DNA from: Streptomyces sp. A 4/2
GTDB lineage: Bacteria; Actinomycetota; Actinomycetes; Streptomycetales; Streptomycetaceae
DNA length: 64,000 nt
Assembly (NCBI RefSeq): GCF_940670765.1
Contig: NZ_CALNVW010000037.1
Coordinates: forward strand, 1 to 64,000
Direction of reading: 5' to 3'
Under the pieces are notes generated by a model, which saw nothing but the letters and a program-made list of their open reading frames with translations, did not search any database and had not been told where the DNA came from. Each line of letters opens with the position of its first letter. The stretch's first letter is position 1. Position numbers and translations under genes: made by a program. Below, piece by piece: positions 17,151 through 26,159 of this stretch.

Positions 17151-17464
17151 GCTGAGCTGGGTTCGGGGATACTGGCCGCACCAACTGCGCCGTATCGAGG
17201 GCATCAAGCCATGCGCACAATTCGATGCATTCCGCTGGAGCAAGACAAGGCCTTTGTGCCAAGGAGCGGCACATCGACACTTATCTGCACCTGGCCACGC
17301 CGACTTGGGACGTACCAGGAGGATGGTGGGCCCTACGACGTGTCTTGGTAGTACAAGTGATCAAAAAGGGACCGGCCGTGAAGCTCCGGTTGATGTGAGC
17401 TGATGACTGTGAACCCAAGCGCAGTGCACCGGCCCCACAAACATGTGGTGCGAGGGCGGATCGA
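17151..17464. other. Island boundary region without a convincing gene
   Basis: About 310 bases with clearly lower GC than the flanks. A 46-codon frame (17211-17351) has no recognisable features. GGGACCGGCC near 17370 and ACCGGCCCC near 17430 are inverted partners, suggesting an old mobile-element end, but no transposase, integrase or tRNA gene is seen. Confidence 0.4.
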
Positions 17465-18316
17465 TCATGTGCCGATGAGTTGGGCGGTCATGTCGTTGTG
17501 ATGCAGGAATTGCCGGGCGCCGCGCAGTGTGGTGTGCAGTTTTCGTTGGGTTGCCTGGCTTTCGAGGCGTACGTCGCGGGCTCCGGGAAGGGGGCTGTCG
17601 GCGCGTAGAGCGGTGGGCAGGCGGGATGCGTCGAGACCGTCACGCCTGGCGATGAGGGTGCCGAGTTCGTGGCGATTCAGGGCGTCGGGCCCTGCGAGGT
17701 GGTGGATGCCGGCCGCGTCGCTCGACGCCAGTTCCAGGAGGGCGGCGGCCAGATCGGAGACGTGCACCGGGCAGCGGATGTCGTCGCTGAACAGGGCACC
17801 ATCGCAGGTGCCGGAGGCGAGTTCGTGCACGAGGTGCTCGTGTACGGAACGCCCGTGGCCAATGATCAGCGACGTGCGGGCGACGACGGCCTGCGGATAC
17901 ACGGCGAGGATCCCGGTCTCCGCCGCGGCCTTCGCTGCTCCGTAAGGGGTGAGGGGGTCAGGAAGGCAGGACTCGTTGTAGTGGACTCGGGCGCCGGAGA
18001 ACACCGCGTCGCTGGACACGTGGACCAGGCGGCTTCCGGACTTCGCCGCGGCCATCGCGATCCGGATGGGGCCCTGCGCCGTGACCGCCCAGTCCGCTTT
18101 GCTGCTTGACGCGTTGACGACGAGGTGCGGACGTACCTCGGCCATGACGCTGTCTAGGCGGCCTGCGTCCCGAAGATCAAGGGGATGCCACACGGCCTGG
18201 GAGGAGTCGCCGGGTTTGGTCGTGTACGTCGCTGCTGTTGTGTGCCCGGCCGCTGCTGCCTGCCGGATCAGCTCGGCCCCCAGGAAGCCGCTGCCGCCGA
18301 TGATCAGAGCTGTCAT
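17465..18316 (-). CDS. RmlD-like dTDP-4-dehydrorhamnose reductase family protein
   Basis: A 283-residue SDR of the extended RmlD type. The nucleotide-binding motif is GGSGFLG at residues 7-13 and the catalytic pair is YGAAK. Family members reduce 4-keto nucleotide sugars with NAD(P)H. The ATG at 18316 puts the Gly motif at the usual distance from the N-terminus; a GTG at 18325 is an alternative. It is the last gene of a minus-strand series with GNAT, UDP-sugar dehydrogenase, aminotransferase and Sir2-like genes. Without RmlA/B/C partners, a simple rhamnose pathway is unlikely. Confidence 0.8.
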   Translation of the reverse strand: MTALIIGGSGFLGAELIRQAAAAGHTTAATYTTKPGDSSQAVWHPLDLRDAGRLDSVMAEVRPHLVVNASSSKADWAVTAQGPIRIAMAAAKSGSRLVHVSSDAVFSGARVHYNESCLPDPLTPYGAAKAAAETGILAVYPQAVVARTSLIIGHGRSVHEHLVHELASGTCDGALFSDDIRCPVHVSDLAAALLELASSDAAGIHHLAGPDALNRHELGTLIARRDGLDASRLPTALRADSPLPGARDVRLESQATQRKLHTTLRGARQFLHHNDMTAQLIGT

Positions 18317-18474
18317 GTGCGACACGGTAGACCGGACCTGGCGGACGCCGGCGGCGGTCCGGCCTTCCTCCTGGGGTGTTCGAGCCGGTCGGTGGGTCCA
18401 GCCCGGGCGGCGGGCCGGGGCTCGACGGCGAGGTACTCGCTCCGAGTTCGGGTTACCACCTTCGCAGCCCAGGG

Positions 18475-18936
18475 CTATCTCTGGGGCTGCCAGACGTAGC
18501 GGACGTCCGGCTCTCGCTCATCGTTGCGCAGCCCGTCCGTCCGCTCGGCCGCGATAAAGCCGTGGCGTTCATAGAACCGCTGCGCCGATTCGTTGACCTG
18601 AAACGTCCACAGCGTCAGTCCGTCAGGTTGCCGCTGCTTGGCCAGGGACATGTACCGATCGCCGAGGCCCCGCCCGCGCCATGCCGGATCGAGGTAGAGC
18701 TGTTTCAGTTCCCCGCCTTTGAGTGCGAGGAGTCCCACCACATTGTTCGCTGTGACCGCTACCCAGGTTTCGTACTGCGGTACGAGCACGCGTGAGAACC
18801 AGTCGCGCACTTCAGTGTCGTCGTGCGCACAGCGCACGGTCGGCAGCGCGGCGGCGAAGGAGCGCAGCCACACGTCGGCAGCGCCGAGTGCGTCGGCGTC
18901 GCCGGCACGACGGAGAAGTATGTCGCCACCGTTCAT
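18475..18936 (-). CDS. GNAT-family N-acetyltransferase
   Basis: A 153-residue acetyl-CoA-dependent acetyltransferase with the pyrophosphate-binding motif AWRGRGLGDR around residues 83-92 and the C-terminal VNESAQRFYERHGF segment typical of GNAT. It sits between the UDP-sugar dehydrogenase and the RmlD-like reductase, so acetylation of an aminosugar is one reading; self-protection by drug acetylation is another. Confidence 0.82.
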   Translation of the reverse strand: MNGGDILLRRAGDADALGAADVWLRSFAAALPTVRCAHDDTEVRDWFSRVLVPQYETWVAVTANNVVGLLALKGGELKQLYLDPAWRGRGLGDRYMSLAKQRQPDGLTLWTFQVNESAQRFYERHGFIAAERTDGLRNDEREPDVRYVWQPQR

Positions 18937-19003
18937 CGTGAGCCCTCCGGCCTTTCAGGGGGTGATGGCGTCTTACGGGCCCTGTAGTTCCGGCGGACCG
19001 GTT

Positions 19004-20326
19004 CTACTTCCCGGGTCGTCCGAGCTGATGGATGGTCCAGCCTGCCGTGCGCCAGGAGTCGGGATCGAGGGTGGTGCGGCAGTCGACGAGCAGGGGGTTG
19101 GCCGGGCGGTTCACCAGGGCTTGGGGATTGGCTTGCCGGTATTCCGGCCATTCGGTGGCCAGGACGACGAGTTCGGCACTGTCGAGGGAGATGGCCAGGT
19201 CGTCGGTGTAGTCCAGTTCTGGGTTGCGGATCACCGCCGTGGTCACGGCCTGTGGGTCGTGAACGGTGACGATGCCGCCGGCCTCTTGGATGGCGTGGGC
19301 GAGGGCGAGGGCTGGGCTTTCGCGGACGTCGTTTGTGCCCGGCTTGAACGCGGCTCCCCACACGGTGATCCGGGTGCCCTTGATGGTGCGGTTGCCCAGG
19401 GCGCGGATGATGAGGCCCATGGCGACGTCGGTGCGGGCTTCGTTGATGTTCTCGGCGGCTCGCAGGAGGGCAGCGGCCAGTTCGGCGCCGAGCTGGCCGG
19501 CGGAGGCGGTGAAGGCCCGGATGTCCTTGGGGAGGCAGCCGCCGCCGTAGCCGATGCCGGCTTTCATGCCGCCGCTGCCGATTCGGGGGTCGATACCGAG
19601 GATGTCCACGATCTGGGAGATGTCGCCGCCCGCGGCCTCGCACATGTCGGCGACGGCGTTGATGTAGCTGATCTTCAGGCCGAGGAAGGTGTTGGCGGCG
19701 CCCTTGGCCAGCTCGGCGGTCTGCGGGTCGGTGACGAAGATCGGGACACCGGCGTCCAGGATGGGGGCGTAGACGGCGCGGATCGCCTTCTCGGCCTCGA
19801 TGGTGGTGAGGCCGGCGATGAGGCGGTCCGGGCGGAGGGTGTCCTCGACGGCGTGGCCTTCGCGGAGGAATTCCGGGTTCCATACGACGTCCACCTGCTC
19901 GCCGGCGGGGGCCAGGCGCTGGGCGAGTGCGGTGACCTGGCTGGTGGTGCCGACGGTGACGGTGGACTTCCCGACGATCGTGCACGGTCGGTCGAGGTGG
20001 GGGGCGAGCTGACGGATCGCGCCGTAGACCTGCCCGGTGTCGTAGGAGCGGCCGTCGGCGTCGATGGGGGTGCCGACGCCGATGAAGTGCAGCTCGGCGA
20101 AATTGGCGGCCTCGCTGATGTCGGTGGTGAACCGCAGGCGCCCGCTTGACGTGTGGCGGGCGAGCAGCTCCGGAAGGCCGATCTCGTAGATGGGGCATTC
20201 GCCGGCGTTGAGTCGATCGACCTTGACCTGGTCGACATCTACGCCGATGACCTCGTGGCCGAGTTCGGCCATCGCCGCCGCGTGCGGGATGCCGAGGTGG
20301 CCACAGCCGATGACGGAGATGCGCAT
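19004..20326 (-). CDS. UDP-glucose/GDP-mannose dehydrogenase family protein
   Basis: A 440-residue nucleotide-sugar 6-dehydrogenase that oxidises a UDP- or GDP-hexose to the uronate with two NAD+. Landmarks are the Rossmann motif VIGCGHLG at the N-terminus, catalytic Cys in GYGGGCLPKDI and the C-terminal VVLATEWPEY. Length is normal for the family. It is in the same orientation as the Sir2-like gene and the broken aminotransferase, suggesting an aminosugar or uronic acid branch, although no glycosyltransferase is in the island. Confidence 0.9.
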   Translation of the reverse strand: MRISVIGCGHLGIPHAAAMAELGHEVIGVDVDQVKVDRLNAGECPIYEIGLPELLARHTSSGRLRFTTDISEAANFAELHFIGVGTPIDADGRSYDTGQVYGAIRQLAPHLDRPCTIVGKSTVTVGTTSQVTALAQRLAPAGEQVDVVWNPEFLREGHAVEDTLRPDRLIAGLTTIEAEKAIRAVYAPILDAGVPIFVTDPQTAELAKGAANTFLGLKISYINAVADMCEAAGGDISQIVDILGIDPRIGSGGMKAGIGYGGGCLPKDIRAFTASAGQLGAELAAALLRAAENINEARTDVAMGLIIRALGNRTIKGTRITVWGAAFKPGTNDVRESPALALAHAIQEAGGIVTVHDPQAVTTAVIRNPELDYTDDLAISLDSAELVVLATEWPEYRQANPQALVNRPANPLLVDCRTTLDPDSWRTAGWTIHQLGRPGK

Positions 20327-20419
20327 GGGAGGTCCTTTTCTGGTGGTGGGGGCACACCGTGCTCGTGTACCCCCGAAGCTATCGGTGCGGGAACGGAGTT
20401 GGGCACGGGCTGAATTCGC

Positions 20420-21732
20420 TCAGACGTTCACCTGGTTGTTCCGGCCTAGGATGGTCACCGCCTCGGAGACCGCCGCCGCCAGGAAATCGATGTCCGCGTC
20501 CGTCGAGTTCAACGGCGGGGTGACGACCAGGCCCTCACTCGTCGGGCAGCCGACTCCGGTGAATGGGTAGAAGAACACCCCGCGATCCTCAACCGCCTTC
20601 ATCAGGGGCCACAGAGCGCCCTGGGTGACCTTCACTCCGTACAGGAAGCCCAGGCCGCGTACATCCCGCACCGGGCCCACGCCGTTCAGAGCACGCAGGG
20701 CCGCGCTGAGGCGTTCCCCACGTGCGATGAAGGCGGCCATGTCCATCGCCTCCAACTCGTCGAGCACGCCGAGGCACGCGGCAGCCATGAGCGGATGCGT
20801 GGCCATCGTGCCCATCGCGGGCAGAGGGTCGGCGTCCTCGTGCCGGATCAGTGGGGCGATCTTTGGCGACACCAACACTGCGCCCACACCCGTGTATCCG
20901 GCCCCGAGTCCCTTGGACAGGACCATCATGTCGGGCTCGCAGCTCTGCCAGTGGTGGCTGGCAAGCGGCGTTCCGGTGCGCCACATCCCGGTCAGCACCT
21001 CGTCGTGGATGACGAGGACACCGCGTTGCCGGCAGATCTCCGACAAGCGCCGCAGGTAGCCGTCCGGCGGCACGTACGCGCCGCCCGTAGTTCCGTTGAC
21101 GGGCTCGATAGGACAGCGGCCACGTTTTGCGCACCGCGGCTGTCGATCTCCTTTGCGACCTCATCGGCGCACGAGGCATCGCACCGGCCGCATTCGTGGC
21201 CGTGTGTCGGCTGGTAGGGCGCGGGAAAGCCAGGGCCGAGGCCGAGTGCGTCTTCCGGGCGCGGTCGGCGGGCGTGGTTGCCGGCGAGAGCGAGAGTGAG
21301 CGCGCTGTTGCCGTGATAGCTCAAGGACGAGGTGAGGATGTCACCGCGCTGCTTCCCGCCACGGACACGGGTGATGTTCCGCGCCGGCCCCACCGCGACC
21401 TCGACGCCGAGCGTCCCGCACGTGGTGAACGCGACGGAGTCGTCCGGCCGGCCCACGGCACGGCACAGGCGGTCCATCAACTCCATCTGGATGTGTGGTT
21501 GGACGACAGCGGCACCGCCGAACGTGTAGCGGGGGAACTGCTCCTCGATCCTGGCGCGGACCTTGGGGCTGTTCTGTCCGACGTTCACGCAGAGCAGACC
21601 GCTCGACCCGTCGAAGATGCGGCTGCCGTCCGCGCGGTGGAGCCAGGGCCCGTCCGCTCCCACGACGTTGAAGTCCGGCATGGGCCGCGCCGATGCCAGC
21701 AATCGTGCGCGGCGGGTCTCGTACTGATCCAT
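20420..21732 (-). pseudogene. Class III PLP aminotransferase, disrupted by a frameshift
   Basis: Two overlapping frames together give one full-length class III (PLP fold type I) aminotransferase of about 437 residues. The upstream part (from ATG 21732, after GAGGAGG) holds the N-terminal LHRADGSRIFDGSSG and the SLSYHGN region. The downstream part holds VIHDEVLTGM and the PLP-lysine motif VLSKGLGAGY. The reading frame breaks at about 21106: expected Glu-Pro-Val-Asn-Gly-Thr-Thr-Gly continues one frame over, so a single base appears missing. Either a true null allele or a sequencing error. If intact, it would supply an amino group to a keto-sugar or similar compound. Confidence 0.85.
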
Positions 21733-21813
21733 GGAAGGTGCCTCCTCGGATGTGTGCTCTCAGGCGTGGGGCCGCGCACGGCCGACGTGCGCGGCTCCGG
21801 GGTGTCGCGTTGG

Positions 21814-23073
21814 TCAGCTCGTGACCGCCGCCGTCCACCGGGCGCGCTCGTCGATCAGCTCCTTGAAGCGGGTCAGCCCTTCGATCGCCCCGGCGTGCAC
21901 GACGACGTCACCCTCGCGGGCACCCTCGATCGGGTAGGACTTCCACTCGCCGTTCTCCATCAGTCCCTCGGGGTCGAGGAAGAACACCTTCATGCCGCGG
22001 GCACGGGCTCGCGCCTGCACCGCGCGGCGGTCGGCGTGCAGGCCGACGACGAGGATCGCCTTCGCACGCTTATCGAGCGGCACGGGCGGGATCTTCTGGT
22101 CGTAGCGGCGCACAAAGCACTCCGGCAACCCGGCACGCGCGGCGAGCAGGTCGAAGTTGTGCTGGATCACCGGGCCGACCAGGTGCCCGGCCTCGTGCAG
22201 ATCCTTGAGGACGTGATGCGCCGGTGTCGGCCGGGCCTCGAACGCCACCTTGAACATCGCGGTCAACTGCTCGGCCTTCGCGCTCGGGTCGGTCAGCATC
22301 TCCTCGATGAGCGTGTCGTCCTGCGGCCGCATGGTGAACTGGTGGGACTGGGTGAGCGTGTTGTCCACCCGCTCGGTGACGCGGTACACCTCGTGCAGGA
22401 AGTGGAGCGGCGGCACCCCTGCCTCGATTGACGATCCACAGCCGATCTCGACCATGAACGGCATGTGTTCCAGCAGCTCGGACAGATCCTCAGCGATCGT
22501 CGGCTTGCTGCGCTGCTCTTTGACGCGCATCCCACCCGCCAGGACGGTCCAGGGAAGCTGCCGGACGTTGCGCGAGACCTCGAACTCGTCGCTGAGGATC
22601 GCGATGTCGACCGAGCGGAACCCGGGCGGGGTGTAGCGGTCGGCGCGCTCGTCCTGCGGGTGCTCGTCGTACGTGGTGACCGTGACGCGCAGGTCGCCCT
22701 TCGACCAGGTGGCGTCGTCCTTCTTCCGCCAGCGGCCCTGACCGAGCCACGTGTTGATCCGCGTCAGATACGCCTCGATCTCGGCGGCCGACGCGAGCAC
22801 CGAGTGGTACAGGTACAGATCCGCGAGCACCAGGCGCGGTACCGGGAAGGTGTAGTCGAGGTCGTACCGGTAGCGGTAGTGCACGATCCGGCGGCGGCCG
22901 TGCTCGTCCTCGGTCCAGCCGGACTGCTCAGCGTTCGCCGGTTCCTGGGTCCTGCGCCAGATGCCCTCTTCGATCGCCCGGGGCCTCTCGTGCGCTGTGC
23001 TGGCGAAGTGCTTCTCCCAAGTTGCTACCTGGGCATTGTCAAGCTGTTCGATCACGGGATGAGGAAAGAACAT
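21814..23073 (-). CDS. Sir2-like NAD-binding domain protein
   Basis: A 419-residue protein. The first ~200 residues are unassigned. From about residue 215 a sirtuin-type fold is suggested by GCGSSIEAGVP (compare GAGxSxxSGIP), QHNFDLLAARAG (compare TQNxDxLxxxAG), ILVVGLHAD, FLDPEG and GDVVVHAG. The zinc-binding cysteine tetrad of classical deacylases is absent, as in the SIR2-like domains of NADases, so a sirtuin deacylase role is doubtful. Start follows CAGGAGGACG. It is the first gene of the minus-strand island series. The function could be NAD cleavage or an ADP-ribose-related step; the assignment rests on motif reading only. Confidence 0.65.
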   Translation of the reverse strand: MFFPHPVIEQLDNAQVATWEKHFASTAHERPRAIEEGIWRRTQEPANAEQSGWTEDEHGRRRIVHYRYRYDLDYTFPVPRLVLADLYLYHSVLASAAEIEAYLTRINTWLGQGRWRKKDDATWSKGDLRVTVTTYDEHPQDERADRYTPPGFRSVDIAILSDEFEVSRNVRQLPWTVLAGGMRVKEQRSKPTIAEDLSELLEHMPFMVEIGCGSSIEAGVPPLHFLHEVYRVTERVDNTLTQSHQFTMRPQDDTLIEEMLTDPSAKAEQLTAMFKVAFEARPTPAHHVLKDLHEAGHLVGPVIQHNFDLLAARAGLPECFVRRYDQKIPPVPLDKRAKAILVVGLHADRRAVQARARARGMKVFFLDPEGLMENGEWKSYPIEGAREGDVVVHAGAIEGLTRFKELIDERARWTAAVTS

Positions 23074-23341
23074 CTCGTCCTCCTGCTGGGCGGTGGTGGA
23101 ATAGCGCGTGCTTCCCGGCTAGGCACGGCTGCATTCCGCTTCAGCGCGGGGAGGCTGTCCGATGTGCGGTCGCGTGACCGCGTCCGGCAGGGAAGTTGGA
23201 GCCCGCCCCTCGTCCTGCGCCACATGGTGGGCAGTTCGTTCCCAGCAGCAGGCCGGGGGCGGGGGTCTCGGGAGAGTTGTGGCGGTGACGCTTTCGAGAA
23301 CACCATGAGAGCGATGGCCATGGTGTTCGGCTAGCGAGACG

Positions 23342-23366
23342 TGCAAACGCCTTGCAGGATCTGCAA
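23342..23366. promoter_or_regulatory. TGCAA/TTGCA phased palindrome, island operator 1
   Basis: TTGCAG-GAT-CTGCAA at 23352-23366 is a perfect 15-bp palindrome; a further TGCAA at 23342-23346 gives three half-sites spaced ten bases apart. A 14/15 copy occurs at 24258-24272 in front of the XRE regulator. It lies about 270 bases upstream of the Sir2-like gene. Confidence 0.6.
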
Positions 23367-23639
23367 AGGCCCGATGCCCGTGCGGGGCGTCAGCGCGGGA
23401 GTCGCGGGCTGTCGCCATGCGGACGGCGCGAGGAGCGCATGTCGCCACCACGCGGTCGGAACGTCACGCCGGAGTCGGCCGGGCGCCGGTGGACGTAGCC
23501 GTACGACCATCCCGCCTCCTCCGGGAGGGCACGGATTTGACGCACCAGGCTCGTACTTCTTCCTTAACTCCGCCATGAGGCAGTCCGGTTGATTGGGATT
23601 GAGCCGCTTGCGGGCTTCCGGCCAAGCGAAGTCATCAGG

Positions 23640-23847
23640 CGAGGTGGCCGACTCCGCAGCGACCTTCGCGTGCTCAAGGCATAGGGGCGGCTGGGAGGTG
23701 TGGCCCCCCTCGACTCAGTCAGTCGACGTGGCATCGGGCAGGGGAGTAACCAGGAACAGGTTGCCCAGCGGTGTCCGGCTGGCAGGCCGGACACACATCT
23801 GGCGCAACAGGCCCTCCATGCAGCCCCGTTGACTAGAAGGATGTACG
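23640..23847 (-). pseudogene. Decayed hypothetical gene (Cys/His-containing Streptomyces family)
   Basis: On the minus strand a frame reads ...DVHPSSQRGCMEGLLRQMC, then PASRTPLGNLFL, a TGA stop at 23715-23717, and resumes in the same frame with TSQPPLCLEHA. From memory this alternates conserved blocks of a small Streptomyces protein family usually found beside HTH regulators (RP(A)xRTPxGxLxL, QPPxCxxHA). An in-frame stop also lies just upstream at 23848-23850. It therefore looks like a remnant. I see no other convincing gene between 23074 and 24346. Confidence 0.45.
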
Positions 23848-24257
23848 TCATGTCAGCGGGCACCAACCAGCCCGAGAGATCAGAGAGAAACGGCCCTCGA
23901 CAAGTCGGATCTGGCCCCTGCCGCAGCCTGGTTCCCATCGCCGTATAGCGGCGCTGGGAACAATTGCGTCGAGGTTGCCGACCTGACTGCGGCGCCCCAC
24001 GCCGACGTGGGGCGCCGGGACTCCAAGGACCCGAACGATCCTGCTCTGTTTCCTTGCCCCGTCTTCGTTCGAGAGATTCATCTCGGAGGTTCGAGACGGA
24101 AGGTTCGACGTCTGAGCCGTCAGACACCCACCGAGGCAGGCCTCCCCACCCTGTCTGGGAGAGACCGGTCCCGGTGTACTTCTGAATCCATCGGCAGCGT
24201 ACCCGTGCGAGATCGCTCTTTTCCGTGAGTCGGAGGCACGCCGGAGCAGGCCCGATT

Positions 24258-24272
24258 GCACATCCTGCAAAC
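24258..24272. promoter_or_regulatory. Island operator 2 upstream of XRE regulator
   Basis: TTGCACATCCTGCAA; its reverse complement differs from the perfect palindrome at 23352-23366 by one base in fifteen. It is 75 bases before the XRE start and suggests shared control or autoregulation. Confidence 0.6.
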
Positions 24273-24346
24273 TGTGGGCACACAGCGCTTCGAAGCCCCT
24301 ACGTTGGGCGTGCATGCGTGTCGGGTCCTCGTGCGGGAGTAGCCGG

Positions 24347-25636
24347 ATGAACGTGGGTCGCCTCTGGGCATCGGATGAGGCTCGCTCTCACATGGAGGAG
24401 CAGAGCCCAGGCGGCCTGATTCGCCTCGGCCGCGTACACCTCCGATGGCGTCTGGAGGACCTCGGCGCCCGCATCGGCTGCTCTGCCGCCACGGTGTCCC
24501 GGCTGGAGAGACGCGGCCGGAAGGCCGACTTCGATCTGATCTTGTCCGCCGCCAAGGCTGTGGGCGTGCCCACGCACGTGCTGGCTGCGTCTCTCGGGTT
24601 AACTGGCCTCTCAACCATTAGCGTTGTGCCGGATGGGCCACGCTGCGCCGAGGAGGATCCGATGCGTCGCCGAACGCTGCTTGCCGCCGCTGGCCTGGCG
24701 GCCCCAGCCTCGCTCTTGGTGGGGATGAACGACGCGCTCGCGAGCCTGCCCGACCCCACAGGTTCTTCTGCTTCCCTCGACGCGCGCCTCGCTCACGCTC
24801 GCGGTCTCTTCGACGCCGGTCAGAACACGAAGCTGTTGCGAGCTCTGCCCGGCCTTCTGGCCGACGCGAACGATGCCGCGCGTACGCGCGAGGAGATCGC
24901 GCTCGCTCGCCTGTCGGCGGCATACAGTCTCGCCAGCCGGGTCTTGACGAAGGTCGGCGACTACGGGACCTCGCGGCTCGCCGCGGACCGGGCGATGCTG
25001 TACGCGGAATGGTCCGGATCCCCGATTGCCTCCGCGGCTGCGGCCCGGGAACTGAGTATTGTGCTCCGCCACCAGGACCAACCGGCCGCCGCCGAGCGGC
25101 ACATCCTCGACGCGGTCTCCAAGGTGGAGAACACCGGTCTGCGGACAGACGCGCAAGCCTCGGCGTACGCGCAGATGCTGTGCACGACCTCGTACACCGC
25201 GGCCCGTGCCGGGGACCGCGACCAGTCGCTCACGATGATCCGGGAAGCTGCGAGGGCCGCCCGAGGCCTGCCGTCCGCCCCTCCTGAGGGGCGTTGGTTC
25301 CCCGTCACTCCGGCGGCTGTCGACCTGTACGCCGTCGGGGTTCACTGGGCGTTGGGGGACGCGGGCGCCGCGTTGGAAGCCGGGCGGGACCTGCGCGAAA
25401 GCCAGTTCGCGACGGCCGAGCGTAAGGCGCGCATGCACACCGACCTCGGGCGTGCCTGGTGGCAGTGGGGCAAGGCGGAGCAGACAGCCGCCGAGTTGCT
25501 GGCCGCGATGCGCGTCTCGCCGGGCGAGATCCGCGACCGGCCCGCGATCCGGAAGATTGTGGACGACCTGCGGTCCCAGCACTCGCGGGTGACGGGCGTG
25601 CGCGAACTGGTGGCCGCCACGGGCATGGGAGCGTGA
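24347..25636 (+). CDS. XRE-family regulator with C-terminal helical repeats
   Basis: A 429-residue regulator. An N-terminal XRE helix-turn-helix (LEDLGARIGCSAATVSRLERRGRK) is followed, at about residues 95-115, by an oddly Tat-like MRRRTLLAAAGLAAPASLL segment, then a long Ala/Arg/Leu-rich helical region typical of TPR-containing Streptomyces XRE proteins. ATG 24347 has GGGAG seven bases upstream; ATG 24392 is an alternative that still keeps the HTH. It is divergent from the Sir2-like gene series, with matching palindromes before both, so it is the best candidate regulator of the island. Confidence 0.78.
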   Translation: MNVGRLWASDEARSHMEEQSPGGLIRLGRVHLRWRLEDLGARIGCSAATVSRLERRGRKADFDLILSAAKAVGVPTHVLAASLGLTGLSTISVVPDGPRCAEEDPMRRRTLLAAAGLAAPASLLVGMNDALASLPDPTGSSASLDARLAHARGLFDAGQNTKLLRALPGLLADANDAARTREEIALARLSAAYSLASRVLTKVGDYGTSRLAADRAMLYAEWSGSPIASAAAARELSIVLRHQDQPAAAERHILDAVSKVENTGLRTDAQASAYAQMLCTTSYTAARAGDRDQSLTMIREAARAARGLPSAPPEGRWFPVTPAAVDLYAVGVHWALGDAGAALEAGRDLRESQFATAERKARMHTDLGRAWWQWGKAEQTAAELLAAMRVSPGEIRDRPAIRKIVDDLRSQHSRVTGVRELVAATGMGA

Positions 25637-25837
25637 GCGGCAACGCACTGAGCAGGGCCCACGCCCGTGTGTACTGCGTAAGTTTGATCTTTATCTACTC
25701 CACGTCCGCCGGGACGGTGCCGGTCTTCGAGGGCCACAACAACCACACCGGGGGAACCTCAGCTGCAACGATGCCGAGAACTGGCAGAACTGCCGCGCAG
25801 GCGAGAGGTCGCGGCGCGTGGTGCGCGAGGCGAGGGC

Positions 25838-26032
25838 ATGACGGACTGCCCGATCGGCAAGCACACGTTTCCCTTTGAGGACGACACCGGTGCCTACCGC
25901 GAAGTGCACGGAGTAGCCGTGCTGTTCCGGGGCGACCCGATCACGCCGGGCGACCTCGGCAGTAACAACTGCCCGACCTCGGACGTGCGCCCGGCTCGCG
26001 CGGGATTCGGCGACCGGCACCGAGAGGGGTAA
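25838..26032 (+). CDS. Small hypothetical protein
   Basis: A 64-residue frame starting MTDCPIGKHTFPFEDDTG, with a plausible conserved-looking N-terminal half (VAVLFRGDPITPGDL) and a less ordered tail. No membrane helix or known motif is seen. A different frame ends on its start codon (ATGA). It lies between the XRE and winged-helix genes. It could also be a fragment of a longer decayed gene. Confidence 0.42.
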   Translation: MTDCPIGKHTFPFEDDTGAYREVHGVAVLFRGDPITPGDLGSNNCPTSDVRPARAGFGDRHREG

Positions 26033-26090
26033 CTGTCCGGCCGAAACCGGGACTTCCGTCGCAAGGCGAGCTACGCTCAGCTACCAACGA

Positions 26091-26100
26091 TGTACGTACA
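26091..26100. promoter_or_regulatory. TGTACGTACA palindrome upstream of winged-helix gene
   Basis: A perfect 10-bp palindrome 60 bases before the gene at 26160, resembling GntR-type half-sites. The binder is unknown. Confidence 0.35.
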
Positions 26101-26159
26101 GGTGACCCCGGCGGTGTTCCTAGCACCCCGGGGCCCGACACCGAAGATGGGAACCTTCG

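Noticed and set aside
23564..24283. Minus-strand frame of 239 codons between the island operators
   Set aside because: Composition is not protein-like and the better explanation for part of it is a decayed gene in another frame.
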